Assembly: GCA_039180675.1 (NCBI GenBank)
Contig: JBCDDC010000004.1
Span: 1-64,000 of the forward strand
Length of the DNA: 64,000 nucleotides
Reading direction: 5' to 3'
Origin: Thermohalobaculum sp039180675
GTDB lineage: Bacteria; Pseudomonadota; Alphaproteobacteria; Rhodobacterales; Rhodobacteraceae
The translations under genes and the position numbers were made by a program. The notes under the pieces were generated by a model. It was not told the origin of the DNA. It was given only the letters and a program-made list of their open reading frames with translations, and did not search any database. The first letter of the stretch is position 1, and each line of letters opens with the position of its first letter. Below are positions 54,601 to 59,692 of this stretch, one piece after another.

Positions 54601-55204
54601 TGGCGCAGCCGGGGGCGCAGATATCGCGCGGTTCTATGCCCTATCGAGCGACAGCGCGGATTTTGCCCGCGGGCCAGATTTCAGCGACGACCTGATCATC
54701 TCGAGCAGTTCCGGGCTCGAGGTCGTGGTGCGCGACACGCTCAGCGACAATCCGGTTGGCGGAATCGAGACGTTCGAGTTTACAGACACCTCTCTCACTG
54801 CGGCTGATATCCGGGCAAGGCTGCTCGATGACGCCGCGACCGATGGCGATGACCGGATCTTCGGCTTCGCGACGGATGACGAGATCAACGGTGGCGCGGG
54901 CAACGATATCCTGAGCGGCGGCTTCGGCGATGACACTTTCATTTTCGAGACCGGCGGCGAGACCGACATCATCATGGAGCATGAGGAAGCCCGGGGCGGC
55001 ACCGACACAGTGCGCTTCGTCGATCGCGCGTTCGATGACGCGACTTTCATGCTGATCGAACCTGAATTCGACGCGGTCGAGATCGGCTTCCGCAATGGCG
55101 ACCGGGTCGTCGTTTCCGAAGCGCTCGGCCCGAATGCGGCCGTCGATCGTTTCGAGTTCGAGGACCGGGTGGTGTTCGCCAGTGAATTAGAAGATCTGCT
55201 CTGA
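42677..55204 (+). CDS. Giant RTX-type multi-propeller surface/secreted protein, 4175 aa
   Basis: This acidic, Asp-rich, nearly cysteine-free protein has, in order: N-terminal RTX-like glycine/aspartate repeats (residues about 28-165); a cadherin/VCBS-like domain; three related beta-rich modules (about 342-928, with another domain between the second and third); Ig-like domains; a YncE-like propeller (about 1152-1395); a 7-blade FG-GAP propeller (about 1515-2005); six tandem Ig-like 'tandem-95' domains (about 2028-2648); a PD40/TolB-like propeller (about 2655-3068); a second 7-blade FG-GAP propeller (about 3195-3688); an Ig-like domain; and C-terminal RTX repeats with a type I-like end. No signal peptide is present. 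I chose the ATG at 42677; a GTG nine codons earlier has no ribosome site. Type I secretion and adhesion are inferred. No ABC exporter lies in the window. Confidence 0.9.
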   Translation: MADDSLTSTEDPIVQLIGDETIQGTSLTDLIGGTNRDDVLLTGGGVDVVFGSAGNDIIDTGAGDDYVFGGSGNSTIIGGEGGDNLNGGQGVNLLLGGVGNDTLVGAGSDDTIYGGADNDRIFGGDGTNTLIGGAGADEIVGGGSADHIYIDLGAENFVGDSIDGAGGDDTVFLLFDEFDTLNQFDAAVQSEGSIAAALASFGFVIANVETFEIIPIGLAPVLQDISFEVSEDDGLTTLDLAEAVVDAVGTVFTAGGITFLQGELDFDLQGSDFLFDAGDFDFLRAESSATVTFQFELADAQNLIGTAEATVTITGENDPVVIDLQSSVLDTTVNLGGGFAPVISLVDFEGFLPGTPPPFFEPGIAIEADGAQIAEIVDSSDFTQIAGVLDGNAFALTDFGVLDFEDAVDFVQFGIAGIEVAGGSVAAFDTDGNLVERLVFGTDLPTNLGTAPALVTFTDISGAGIDFVEIETLGSDDVLIDNIQFGDNPDLSGNTIAGFLGFDEFAPGTLEPVSDGFVTVTSGGGNQQVQNQAFAQFPGVFEGNFFGFAAGQFFIDFEAPVDFVSFGLFDPNTAGGTVSALDVNGNTIQTLEFGTDIPLGPPGGSFSTPVAFSGDGVGISRIEVSTIGGDLTAIDSIFYQSFGATGSGPVVVFDDPDLGDVHSAEILDFGFFDGFTVVGLDPEDILEVEVLSPGSGADGQVLIDIDPTADFFDSIDPDEQIDLIGTVEIFDEDGASDSADFSITVTNQDTFNDPPVLLAAQSTLTASVTVDQVDLSIPSGVLDFEDEAPGPVTEVTDGFVTVRRSDGFDGEIRDTNVEFPNPLIADGNVFDGGTGEILILFAETVGTVGFGVELDSFDSDAQIDIFDDDGEFLESRLLSDILQQAGAPTSAQSARIYIDRPGGDIGEIQIVPLSGAEIAVDEIRYGFGSLLTPGGVAVFEDPDGVEFEDSFITSLGTFQGDGGQLDFNPIDAEVSEFQFFGDSSDNTTRRDLRLEIENNLFGFLGEGETVTAILPTAYADDLDQEADADFTFTFIGVNDAPLAVPDFAATDEDTPITINVIGNDIDLENDALSILSIDGVVVDGSAIELESGAFVSVGPGQSLSYDPQGSAQLDALNTGESFVETFEVVIQDTGGLTSTATVEIDVSGVTDVATSSVTLFNQFDPAEAGSLFGLSSSPDGVEIATLAQSRNTVDFFTPQGEFLRSIPKPGEAGNDGDLDYFTTAGTLNGVSIPAGTLLVMSGDSGTADLFAVDPQTGDILASLVTDFGNSFTVGAAHNPVTNTFFLLTCNCDADGNVIAEIDPTTGETLSRIDLDPLGFQTFFGDIDVDPATGDLFVVSDQADDRILRLSTDGAPLEDFTLPANVLNLSGISVVAGSPAEFFVGSTSGAISQLIEGAAPINFDPVAVDDIAATNNDATVIIDVGANDFDPNGDPLSFELFEGALGSVIQVDDGVFQYDPDGQFDGLGLGESDEDSFTYVVQDDNGGLDYGIVTITVNGTASAVNSVVASNDGGAFPGFSITSGIDLNGYAVAGLGDVNGDGFDDVAIGAPAAYGYVSSDLYGAAYVVFGGPDVSFIRPEDLNGSNGFRVNGAGFSDVGLEVADAGDFNGDGLADFFVSTDVGSGGGGAVIFGTDAGFPEEVDLADLGAAGVTITSSAPITAGIGFRADSIGDFNGDNIDDLLVDGDAYTSGAYAGPFVIFGSSDPGASIDLSELDGTNGFAFGSQTPSLLGLRDVAGIGDINGDGAADLAFSRIQDISNPGEVGVAVVFGGEQSFPAVLNAADAPGIDFVGYSYSQFGRSISGGGDINGDGIDDLVVGAPNAEVYYSSYGGAAFVLFGSRTLGATVREAITVDELNGSNGFIVDAPSEGADAGYAVDFIGDFNGDGIDDLAIGAPDGGSSGYYGSTPGQNGEVIILFGRNTAQTGEFDQLVETAGVTDGSVIRFDGVDIFSDSGRSVSGGLDLNGDGISDLIFGAPNFIGERGSYYDANSESIVLFGSEAFTDLDLGNPPDGLITSDEIDAALLASGEITTDENTALVIDTALLTANDFDPNGDPFGIQSIDGQSAAGATISVDGGEITYDPSGVFDLDFGEVEIDIFTYTIVDDGGATDTAIVTVLVTDEGSGSGGPVQAFDDAFTVQEDALLEIDEADLLSNDINPLGGGLSIIDFSTASPGTTLEFNGGLFEYLQGGVFEQLSVGDTASDSFTYTVTNGDTTSTATVTLTIEGQNDPVEAGDDVFTIGENGFQQIAALNFLANDIDPDENDLLEIIGFNATTLGASVELSGNQVIYDLGPQEQLDQGDVLVDSFQYTVSDGTITDQGNVQIRISGENDPVVAFDDAADATGTGITEIAESVLLANDVDPDASALLDIVEVGSNANSTTSAQGATVTLLDGLIQYDPGSIFAGLTSGQTATDSFTYTVEDQFGLADQAVVTLTIMGNANSPVTAVDDTADTDEDTLIQIAIADLIANDLDGDNDPLFFAGFSATSAGGVTLTADEFNITYDPAGFFDDLSEGESATDTFTYNVTDNNGSTDTATVTITIDGLNDLATAVADEVSAFENTPLSISFAELLGNDFDPDDADVLTIIEVSSESDAGATVTLGSDGILYDLGTVFDELQSDDTEFDSFTYTISDGNGSTSTAIVDVEVNGENDAPRDQRVFPRSIDLASENSDGTNASNNQSLAITKISADGNVVAFASFATDLVTGDSNSREDLFVRDLTTGVTERINVESLTGDQSSAAVNQQGFDISGDGNRLVFATNATDLGTSPATSTTQVFLRDREAGTTELVSLSDTGEALDNFAFQPSISDDGQFVTFISDATNAITGLPGFGREVYRRNVETGEVDLVTADENGNRVNSGITSDPVISGDGSVVVFRSTKKLVASDPNDFGADIYVRDFNTGTTEIISINDQGVPFGGNTGTIGAISADGRFVVFTSNTPGIVDGDDGIFTDVFVVDRGDPEDPGDASVELISRNFLGLPATGASQPADISADGRFVTFQSSAEDLVVGDTNGVTDVFRHDRETGITELISVADDGTQTTSSIFRPAISADGQTIAFASGAGEFDPLAIGGQQQTFVSTISDIFTFDAFEGGDPSPQFFDLLDGFFDPEGDELSALGIEVVVAGDPGRDVSFFDASGGLIEIDPLQFSDLATGTNATLEITWQVIDDAGDSISASAEVTVIGTAVPNTPVVAVDDAPGPGTGFTVIGAAEGDQSGYDVAGIGDINGDGINDFAIGAPYAVNTYGETVGAAYVVFGRSAGIPDVLDLATIGGRNGFAIEGLESGDNLGTRIARLDDINGDGVGDFAITAYDSTGPGRVFVIFGQDGGFGSGFDLATLDGTNGFEVTGSENPDIVNPGRFGTGLAGADLNGDGFDDLIIGAPNLSTSVYSYGKSYVLFSSADGFEASISVDELNGTNGFALSGHEESRSGQSIASAGDFNYDGVEDIIIGAPGTVLGSSDYGEGSAFVVFGSTEARPAEILLENLNGSDGIALTGEVDFEQAGFSVSGGGDFNGDGIADVIIGNAYAENSYTGLTYVVFGSDEAFDPVVGLSADALDGNNGFVIEGADPFDAAGRSVANIGDVNGDELDDILVGAYYTSVDGSNGVGQSYIIFGSESGFGGSIAVADLDGSNGLILNGVAASDYSGYSVSGAGDVNGDGIGDILIGAFRADPSGRNAAGETYVLFGDQGLALADGDDDGVIALAELVARTGTDFTTLNTATLEFFDIDLLANDIDPDPDFLTITAIDAESSSGAAVSFDPLDGTITYDPSAVFAALEPGQTVVDTFQYTVSDGQSSDTATVSIEVTGAPPAAMGAVPPCLPLPFALQDIEMPELAEPTLNESPAVESVIELSSLGAAPTATVTVTTGDPTLAQPVETTEVAFSFGFIDFTYESTFTGDGMTETYTGILFGGLPFELSGFFDSLNTLMIDSQATGGDDLILGTARDDVIIAGFEGEDVLRGLFGSDLYIIAKDSGRVEIDDGAAGGADIARFYALSSDSADFARGPDFSDDLIISSSSGLEVVVRDTLSDNPVGGIETFEFTDTSLTAADIRARLLDDAATDGDDRIFGFATDDEINGGAGNDILSGGFGDDTFIFETGGETDIIMEHEEARGGTDTVRFVDRAFDDATFMLIEPEFDAVEIGFRNGDRVVVSEALGPNAAVDRFEFEDRVVFASELEDLL
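42760..43170 (+). repeat. N-terminal RTX-like (haemolysin-type) repeats of the giant protein
   Basis: Nonapeptide-like GGxGxDxUx repeats (GSAGNDIIDTGAGDDYVFGG, GVGNDTLVGAGSDDTIYGG) would bind Ca2+ in a beta-roll. Their N-terminal position is unusual, because RTX arrays normally sit near the C-terminal secretion signal. Confidence 0.85.
43700..45460 (+). repeat. Three diverged copies of an unidentified beta-rich module
   Basis: Copies lie at about 43700-44140, 44160-44610 and 45000-45460. Shared pattern: an opening DFE/FDE acidic phrase, a central GFV-TV or GNxF segment, VDFVxFG or VGFGVE, an axxxxDxDGxxxE turn and a closing xAIDxIxYG-like strand. The shape suggests a jelly-roll carbohydrate-binding type fold, but I cannot name the family. 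Confidence 0.55.
47220..48690 (+). repeat. First FG-GAP 7-blade propeller
   Basis: Seven blades carry the calcium-binding GD[VFI]NGDGxxDL-[VI]GAP motif (for example GDVNGDGFDDVAIGAPA and GDFNGDGIDDLAIGAPD), as in integrin alpha-chain propellers. It is followed at 48695-48730 by a partial EF-hand-like loop. Confidence 0.85.
48760..50620 (+). repeat. Six tandem Ig/cadherin-like 'tandem-95' domains
   Basis: Six repeats of about 100 residues each contain an acidic opening with Asp/Glu and Thr (DENTALVIDTALLTANDFDP), a middle [IV]xYDP-[SG]-xF phrase and a closing DSFTYTV-DxxxxxxTAxVTxxIxG strand. These are typical stalk domains of large type I secreted adhesins. Confidence 0.85.
50640..51880 (+). 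repeat. PD40/TolB-like propeller repeats
   Basis: About seven repeats carry an IS-[AGD]-DG-x3-V-F-x-S phrase followed by DVF-V-RD-x2-TG-x-TE-[LI]-I-S, as in WD40-like PD40 blades. A complete six- or seven-blade propeller is likely. Confidence 0.8.
52260..53740 (+). repeat. Second FG-GAP 7-blade propeller
   Basis: Seven further blades (for example GDINGDGINDFAIGAPY and GDVNGDGIGDILIGAFR) repeat the organisation of the first propeller. A full EF-hand-like loop, DGDDDGVIALAE, follows at 53741-53776, and then an Ig-like domain, mirroring the order at 48690-49030. Confidence 0.85.
54460..54960 (+). repeat. C-terminal RTX repeats of the giant protein
   Basis: Two clusters of RTX-type repeats (GGDDLILGTARDDVIIAG and GDDRIFGFATDDEINGG-AGNDILSGG) precede a final segment of about 80 residues ending ELEDLL, consistent with a C-terminal type I secretion signal. 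Confidence 0.8.
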
Positions 55205-55255
55205 TCGGCGCGAATGGATCGGCCCCCCGGGCAACGCTAGGCCGCCAGGGCGAGG

Positions 55256-55642
55256 TCAGTCGGTAGGGTAAACACCGACGGTCAACACGTTGCGCCCTTC
55301 CTGCCGCTCGTACGAGAGATCGCTCGCCAAGCCCTTCGTCAAGGCGATTCCGCGCCCGCCCGGGCCGGTATGCCCCTCTGGCGGCCAGTGGACAGGGTCG
55401 AACTCCTCGCCCGGGTCGCTGATCAGGATGCGCGCGCCGTCGTTCATCAGATCGATCTCAAGCATGAAGCTGTGCGCCTCGTTCAGCTCGCCATGCATCA
55501 TCATGTTGCCGACCGTCTCGTCGACGATCACGCAGAGCCGGGTGGTGACCGAATCATCGACTTCGTTCTCGCGGCAAAAACGCTGAACCGTGTCGAGTGC
55601 CTCAGTTAGACCCGCTGTAGAAACCGCAAATTCGCGGATCAT
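55256..55642 (-). CDS. RsbW-like ATP-binding protein (anti-sigma kinase type)
   Basis: This 128-residue GHKL-fold ATPase of the HATPase_c_2/RsbW group has an N box VDETVGNMMMHG and a G box with GPGGRGIALTKGL. Such proteins are serine kinases or anti-sigma factors in partner-switching systems. No RsbV-type antagonist or RsbU phosphatase is adjacent, so the partner is elsewhere. I chose the ATG at 55642 because GAGGTGGG lies directly before it. It converges with the giant RTX gene and is divergent from the FecR-domain gene. Confidence 0.83.
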   Translation of the reverse strand: MIREFAVSTAGLTEALDTVQRFCRENEVDDSVTTRLCVIVDETVGNMMMHGELNEAHSFMLEIDLMNDGARILISDPGEEFDPVHWPPEGHTGPGGRGIALTKGLASDLSYERQEGRNVLTVGVYPTD

Positions 55643-55758
55643 GCCCACCTCTGCCCGTCCAGCGCCCCAAAATCGCCGCGCATTCCGTATAATCGAAGAC
55701 TATACACCGGAATAGGGCAGAAAACAGAACGTGGTGTGGCCGAAGAAGGAGTTTGCTG

Positions 55759-56208
55759 ATGTTGCCACTTAAGAAGTATGTGGTGCTGGCATCGATCGCG
55801 CTAGGGTTGTTTGCGGGGAGTGCGGCGGCCGAACAGATCGGGCAGATCAACTTGATACGGGGTGAGGTTTCGATCACTCGCGGGGGAGAGACCGTGGCCG
55901 CGCAGAACGGCGCGCCGCTGGAGCTCAAGGATATCATCAGAACAGGCGCCGACAGCGTCGTTGGCATGACGTTCGAGGACGAGGCGAGGGTCTCGCTCGG
56001 CCCGAATTCGGAGCTGACACTCGAGACCTTCGTCTTTCAGGGTTCGGGAGACGCCGGCAACAGCTTTGACAGCCGCCTGACTAAGGGCTCGATGTCGGCT
56101 GCATCGGGACTGATCGCCAAATCCGGGCCAGACACGATGCGGGTCTTGATGCCGACCACGGTGCTGGGCGTCCGTGGCACGGAATTCGCGGTACGCATCG
56201 GGGAGTGA
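55759..56208 (+). CDS. Secreted FecR-domain protein
   Basis: This 149-residue protein has a signal peptide (MLPLKKYVVLASIALGLFAG, cleavage after AAA) and a single FecR/SH3-like beta domain (GQINLIRGEVSITRGGETV, VLGVRGTEFAVRIGE). Unlike sigma-regulating FecR proteins it has no cytoplasmic sigma-binding part and no membrane anchor beyond the signal. The ATG at 55759 has AAGGAG seven bases upstream. Similar proteins often accompany CHASE2 adenylate cyclases or outer-membrane machinery; neither is here. The function is unknown. It may be periplasmic. Confidence 0.8.
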   Translation: MLPLKKYVVLASIALGLFAGSAAAEQIGQINLIRGEVSITRGGETVAAQNGAPLELKDIIRTGADSVVGMTFEDEARVSLGPNSELTLETFVFQGSGDAGNSFDSRLTKGSMSAASGLIAKSGPDTMRVLMPTTVLGVRGTEFAVRIGE

Positions 56209-56273
56209 TCCCCGGCCCGTGCCGGGCAGACTGATCTTGATGACATGCTGTTGGGTCGCTTGGGGTTGGATTT

Positions 56274-57260
56274 CTACTCCTTCGGTGCCCGCCAGCCTTT
56301 CAATGCATCCATCACGATCCGCGAGGCGCGCGGGCGGGGCCGGTCGCTGTGCGCCATCGGGCGGCAGACTTCGATCGCGGCGACACCGACCCGTGCGGTG
56401 AGTGCGGCGTTCACTGCGGCCTCGCCAAAGCGGCGGGAAAGCTTGCCGAGAACACCGCCGCCGACCAGCGGCCCCAGCATCTCATCCGTAGCCGCGATCG
56501 CGCCTGTGGCAACCAGGTGAGAGGCCACCGCCCGCATCAGGCGCCACGACCCGAACCAACCTGCGCGCCCGCCATAGACCGTGGCGATCCGGCGGATCAT
56601 GCGCAGATTGACCCAGAGCACCGCAATCACGTCGATCGCAGGCATTGGGATAAGTGCGGTCGCCGCCGCCACGTCGCGGGCCGCGTGGGCGATGATCCGC
56701 TCCGCCCTGGCGTCGAGCGGGGCAAGATAGGCGCGTTCCGCTACCAGAAGCGCCGTCGCCTCGTCGGGTGTCTCTTGCCGGGTTCTCTCGACCTGTGCCG
56801 AGGCGCCGTCGAGATCGGCCCGCCCGGCATAGAGCCGCTTGAGCCCCGGCAGGAGGCGCGCGACATCCCCGTCGGCCGCCGCGCGCTGCAGCGCCTCGAT
56901 CCGGGTCAGCCGGGCCAGCGCCGCAATCTCCCTCAACGCCATCGCGATCAGGATCGAGGCGAGCCCGATCGTCAGGCCAAGCCCGAGCCTGCCGAGCCAG
57001 AGATGACGCTCGTAGAGACCGGCGAGGAACGAGTCGAACCAGAGTCCGATCGCGAGCGTCAAGATCCCGCCCAGGAAGATCAGCACCATGCGCCCGCGTC
57101 CGGGGCCCGATGCCGCGGCGATCGCCAGCGCATGTGCTCCGGCAGCGGGATCCGGCTCTCCCACCGGTGGGGCGTCGCCCGGCGCCGGGACATCCGGGAG
57201 TGTCGTCTCTTCGAGGTCCAGAATGACCGGGCTCTGGGATGGTTTTTTCGGGGCGGTCAT
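56274..57260 (-). CDS. YcjF-like membrane protein (TIGR01620/DUF697)
   Basis: This 328-residue protein has a Pro-rich N-terminus, two membrane helices (about residues 77-125) and a C-terminal DUF697 domain (VAVLWVNLRMIRRIATVYGG-type segment near IDVIAVLWVNLRMIRRI). It follows the YcjX gene by 3 bases, the usual pairing. YcjX/YcjF proteins are conserved in proteobacteria and induced by heat or envelope stress in E. coli, but their role is not firmly known. Confidence 0.88.
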   Translation of the reverse strand: MTAPKKPSQSPVILDLEETTLPDVPAPGDAPPVGEPDPAAGAHALAIAAASGPGRGRMVLIFLGGILTLAIGLWFDSFLAGLYERHLWLGRLGLGLTIGLASILIAMALREIAALARLTRIEALQRAAADGDVARLLPGLKRLYAGRADLDGASAQVERTRQETPDEATALLVAERAYLAPLDARAERIIAHAARDVAAATALIPMPAIDVIAVLWVNLRMIRRIATVYGGRAGWFGSWRLMRAVASHLVATGAIAATDEMLGPLVGGGVLGKLSRRFGEAAVNAALTARVGVAAIEVCRPMAHSDRPRPRASRIVMDALKGWRAPKE

Positions 57261-57263
57261 CGG

Positions 57264-58703
57264 CTACTCCAGCTTGTCGGCCAGCAGGAAGTCGAGCGCC
57301 TGGTCAAGGCGGATATGCGGCGGCCCTTCGCCCGGAATGCCGCTCCAGCCCGCAGGTGCGAACCTCAATGCCGCGAAATCAAGCTCTGGCCAGTCAATCG
57401 GCGCCGATCCTGGATCTGCAGCATCCGCCGTGGCGATCAGGGCGCGCGGATCTCCAGGTAGCTGACCCGGGAAGATCGCCGCCTCCTTGCCCGTGTCCGA
57501 GCGAATGCCGCGGACGAGATCCAGTGTCTCTCCGTTTCGCTTCACGCTTTGCTCCGAAGTTGCGCGGATAGCCGCGATAGCAAGCGCTTTGGTCACTGCG
57601 CCGTTCCATTTCGCCCGGTCCGCCGCTTCTGCGAGCATCGCCTCGGTCAGGTTCACCAGATGCCCGTGCTGGCCATGATGCAGGTGATCGGCTTTCGAGG
57701 CGCAGAAGAGCAGGCGGTCGATGCGCCGCGCACCGATGATCCGGTCGAGCCAGGAGTTGGTGCCATGGCGGAACGCCTCCAGCGTGTTCGCCATGGTGGC
57801 TGTCAGATCGGCCAGCGCGCGGGGGCCCTGGGCGAGCGCATCCAGTGTGTCGACCAAAACCACCTGCCGGTCGAGCCGGGCGAAATGGTCGCGGAAGAAC
57901 GGCTTTGCGACCACGCGCTTGTAGGCATCGAAGCGCTCCTGCATTTCGGTATAGAGGCTGCCGCGCCGCACTTTCGCAGGTTTCGGCAACGGCGCGAAGG
58001 TAAGCGCGGGCGAGCCCTCCATATCGCCTGGCATCAGGAACCGCCCCGGAGCCAGCGCCGACAGTCCCGCCGCCCGGCAGGCGGCGAGATACGCCCGGTA
58101 TGCGGCAGCGAGACCGGCAGCCGTCTCCTCGTCATGGGGTGCGGCCGGGTGTGCGGCCGCGAGCGTCTGCTGCCATTGACCTGAATGGGCCTGCCGCGCG
58201 GGGCTTTCGGCGGCGGCGATCGCCGCTTCCGCCCATCCGGCATAGTCTTGATCCAGCAGTGTGAGGTCGAGCAGCCACTCGCCCGGATAGTCGACGATAT
58301 CCAGATGCAGCGTTCGTGTTCCCATCAGCCCGCTCAGCATGCCCCTCGGCCTGTAGCGGAGCGAGACTCGGATCTGGCTGACCGAACGGGTCGATTGCGG
58401 CCATGTTGGTGTCGCCCCGGTCAGCGCCTTTAGATGGGCCTCAAAGGCAAAGCGCGAGATCTCCGGATCGGGCTGCGGGCGCAGATGGGCTGCCTCGATC
58501 CGCCCCTCGGTTTGCGGGCCGAAGGTTCTGAGCCGTCCCCGGTTCAACAGGCTTGCGATCAGGCTGGTGACGAAGACCGTCTTTCCGGCACCTGAGAGAC
58601 CGGTGACTCCCAGCCGCACGGTCGGTTCGAACCAACTGCTGACGCCACGCTGCGCTTGATCCAGCCCGTCGAGCAGGTCATCTGCCAGATCGCCAAGTCC
58701 CAA
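57264..58703 (-). CDS. YcjX-family GTP/ATP-binding protein (DUF463)
   Basis: This 479-residue predicted P-loop NTPase has a Walker A motif, GLSGAGKT, at residues 35-42 and the DUF463 hallmarks DYPGEWLLDLTLLDQDY and VLVDTLDALAQGP. Translation starts at TTG (58703), fixed by a perfect AGGAGG five bases upstream. The length is normal for the family. It is transcribed with the ycjF-like gene, and in E. coli this pair belongs to the heat-shock regulon. The rpoH-type gene nearby may be a coincidence. Confidence 0.9.
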   Translation of the reverse strand: MGLGDLADDLLDGLDQAQRGVSSWFEPTVRLGVTGLSGAGKTVFVTSLIASLLNRGRLRTFGPQTEGRIEAAHLRPQPDPEISRFAFEAHLKALTGATPTWPQSTRSVSQIRVSLRYRPRGMLSGLMGTRTLHLDIVDYPGEWLLDLTLLDQDYAGWAEAAIAAAESPARQAHSGQWQQTLAAAHPAAPHDEETAAGLAAAYRAYLAACRAAGLSALAPGRFLMPGDMEGSPALTFAPLPKPAKVRRGSLYTEMQERFDAYKRVVAKPFFRDHFARLDRQVVLVDTLDALAQGPRALADLTATMANTLEAFRHGTNSWLDRIIGARRIDRLLFCASKADHLHHGQHGHLVNLTEAMLAEAADRAKWNGAVTKALAIAAIRATSEQSVKRNGETLDLVRGIRSDTGKEAAIFPGQLPGDPRALIATADAADPGSAPIDWPELDFAALRFAPAGWSGIPGEGPPHIRLDQALDFLLADKLE

Positions 58704-58708
58704 GAATT

Positions 58709-58714
58709 CCTCCT
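58709..58714 (-). promoter_or_regulatory. Ribosome site fixing the ycjX TTG start
   Basis: AGGAGG with a 5-base spacer (AATTC) before TTG. No ATG or GTG lies at a suitable distance in this frame. Confidence 0.75.
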
Positions 58715-58799
58715 GCTCTTACGCCTCTATATGGGAATAGCGCCGGGTGACAGCACGCGATCGCTTGCAAGCCCGGCTAATTTTCGCGATCAGAGCGCC

Positions 58800-59564
58800 A
58801 TGCCGCGCTACAAGCTGACGATAGAATATAACGGGGGCCCTTTTGTCGGCTGGCAGCGCCAGACGAGCGGGCGGTCTGTTCAGGGGGCCATCGAGGATGC
58901 GCTCGCAATGCTGGAGCCCGGTGTGCCGGGCATCCAAGGCGCAGGGCGCACGGATGCAGGGGTTCATGCAACCGGGCAGGTCGCTCATTGCGACACGGCG
59001 AAGGTTTGGGATCCGTTTCGCCTTGGCGAGGCGCTCAACTACCACTTGAAGCCCGATCCGGTGGCGATCCTTGCTGTCGAGCCGGTGGCGGACACGTTTC
59101 ACGCCCGCTTTGATGCAGTGAAGCGCAGCTATCTCTACCGTCTCGTCTCCCGCCGCGCGCCACTGACTTTGGAGAGCGGGCTCGTCTGGCGATTAAGCGA
59201 GGCACTGGACGCGGACGCAATGCAGGCTGCCGCGAACAGTCTGATCGGCAAGCACGATTTCACCACCTTTCGAAGTGTCCACTGCCAGGCGCAGAGCCCT
59301 GTAAAGACATTGGATCGCTTCGATATCCTGCGCCGTGGCGATGAAGTAACATGCACGTTGGAGGCGCGGAGTTTCCTGCATAATCAGGTCCGCAGTTTCG
59401 TTGGCTCGCTGGTGCAGGTGGGGCTGGGCCGCTGGCCGGTTGAGCGAGTCGCAAGCGCGCTCGCCGCGCGCGATCGTAGCAAATGCGGACCTGTCGCTCC
59501 GCCAGACGGTCTTTATCTGACATCGGTTCGGTATTCTTCTGAAACCTTTGCGTCCAACTCGTGA
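58800..59564 (+). CDS. truA: tRNA pseudouridine(38-40) synthase TruA
   Basis: This 254-residue enzyme has the catalytic Asp52 in GAGRTDAGVHA and the typical start MPRYKLTIEYNGGPFVGWQRQ. Conserved segments such as HDFTTFRSVHCQAQ and FLHNQVRSFVGSLV follow. It makes pseudouridine at positions 38-40 of the anticodon arm. The ORF can be read from 58656, but the ATG at 58800 matches the family start. It is 96 bases downstream of, and divergent from, the ycjX start. Confidence 0.95.
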   Translation: MPRYKLTIEYNGGPFVGWQRQTSGRSVQGAIEDALAMLEPGVPGIQGAGRTDAGVHATGQVAHCDTAKVWDPFRLGEALNYHLKPDPVAILAVEPVADTFHARFDAVKRSYLYRLVSRRAPLTLESGLVWRLSEALDADAMQAAANSLIGKHDFTTFRSVHCQAQSPVKTLDRFDILRRGDEVTCTLEARSFLHNQVRSFVGSLVQVGLGRWPVERVASALAARDRSKCGPVAPPDGLYLTSVRYSSETFASNS

Positions 59565-59692
59565 TAGCGCCTCCCATTTCTCGGAATGGTTGCAAGTTTC
59601 GCGGAAAAGTTTTCGTGAGACGTGATCCAGCGTCAAATGAAACGCGTACCCTCTTTCACAACCGCACCAGACGGCTACAAGGGAAAGAGGTA

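Noticed and set aside
56211..56226. Hairpin CCCGGC-CCGT-GCCGGG after the FecR-domain gene
   Set aside because: No T-run follows; short GC hairpins are frequent in this GC-rich sequence.
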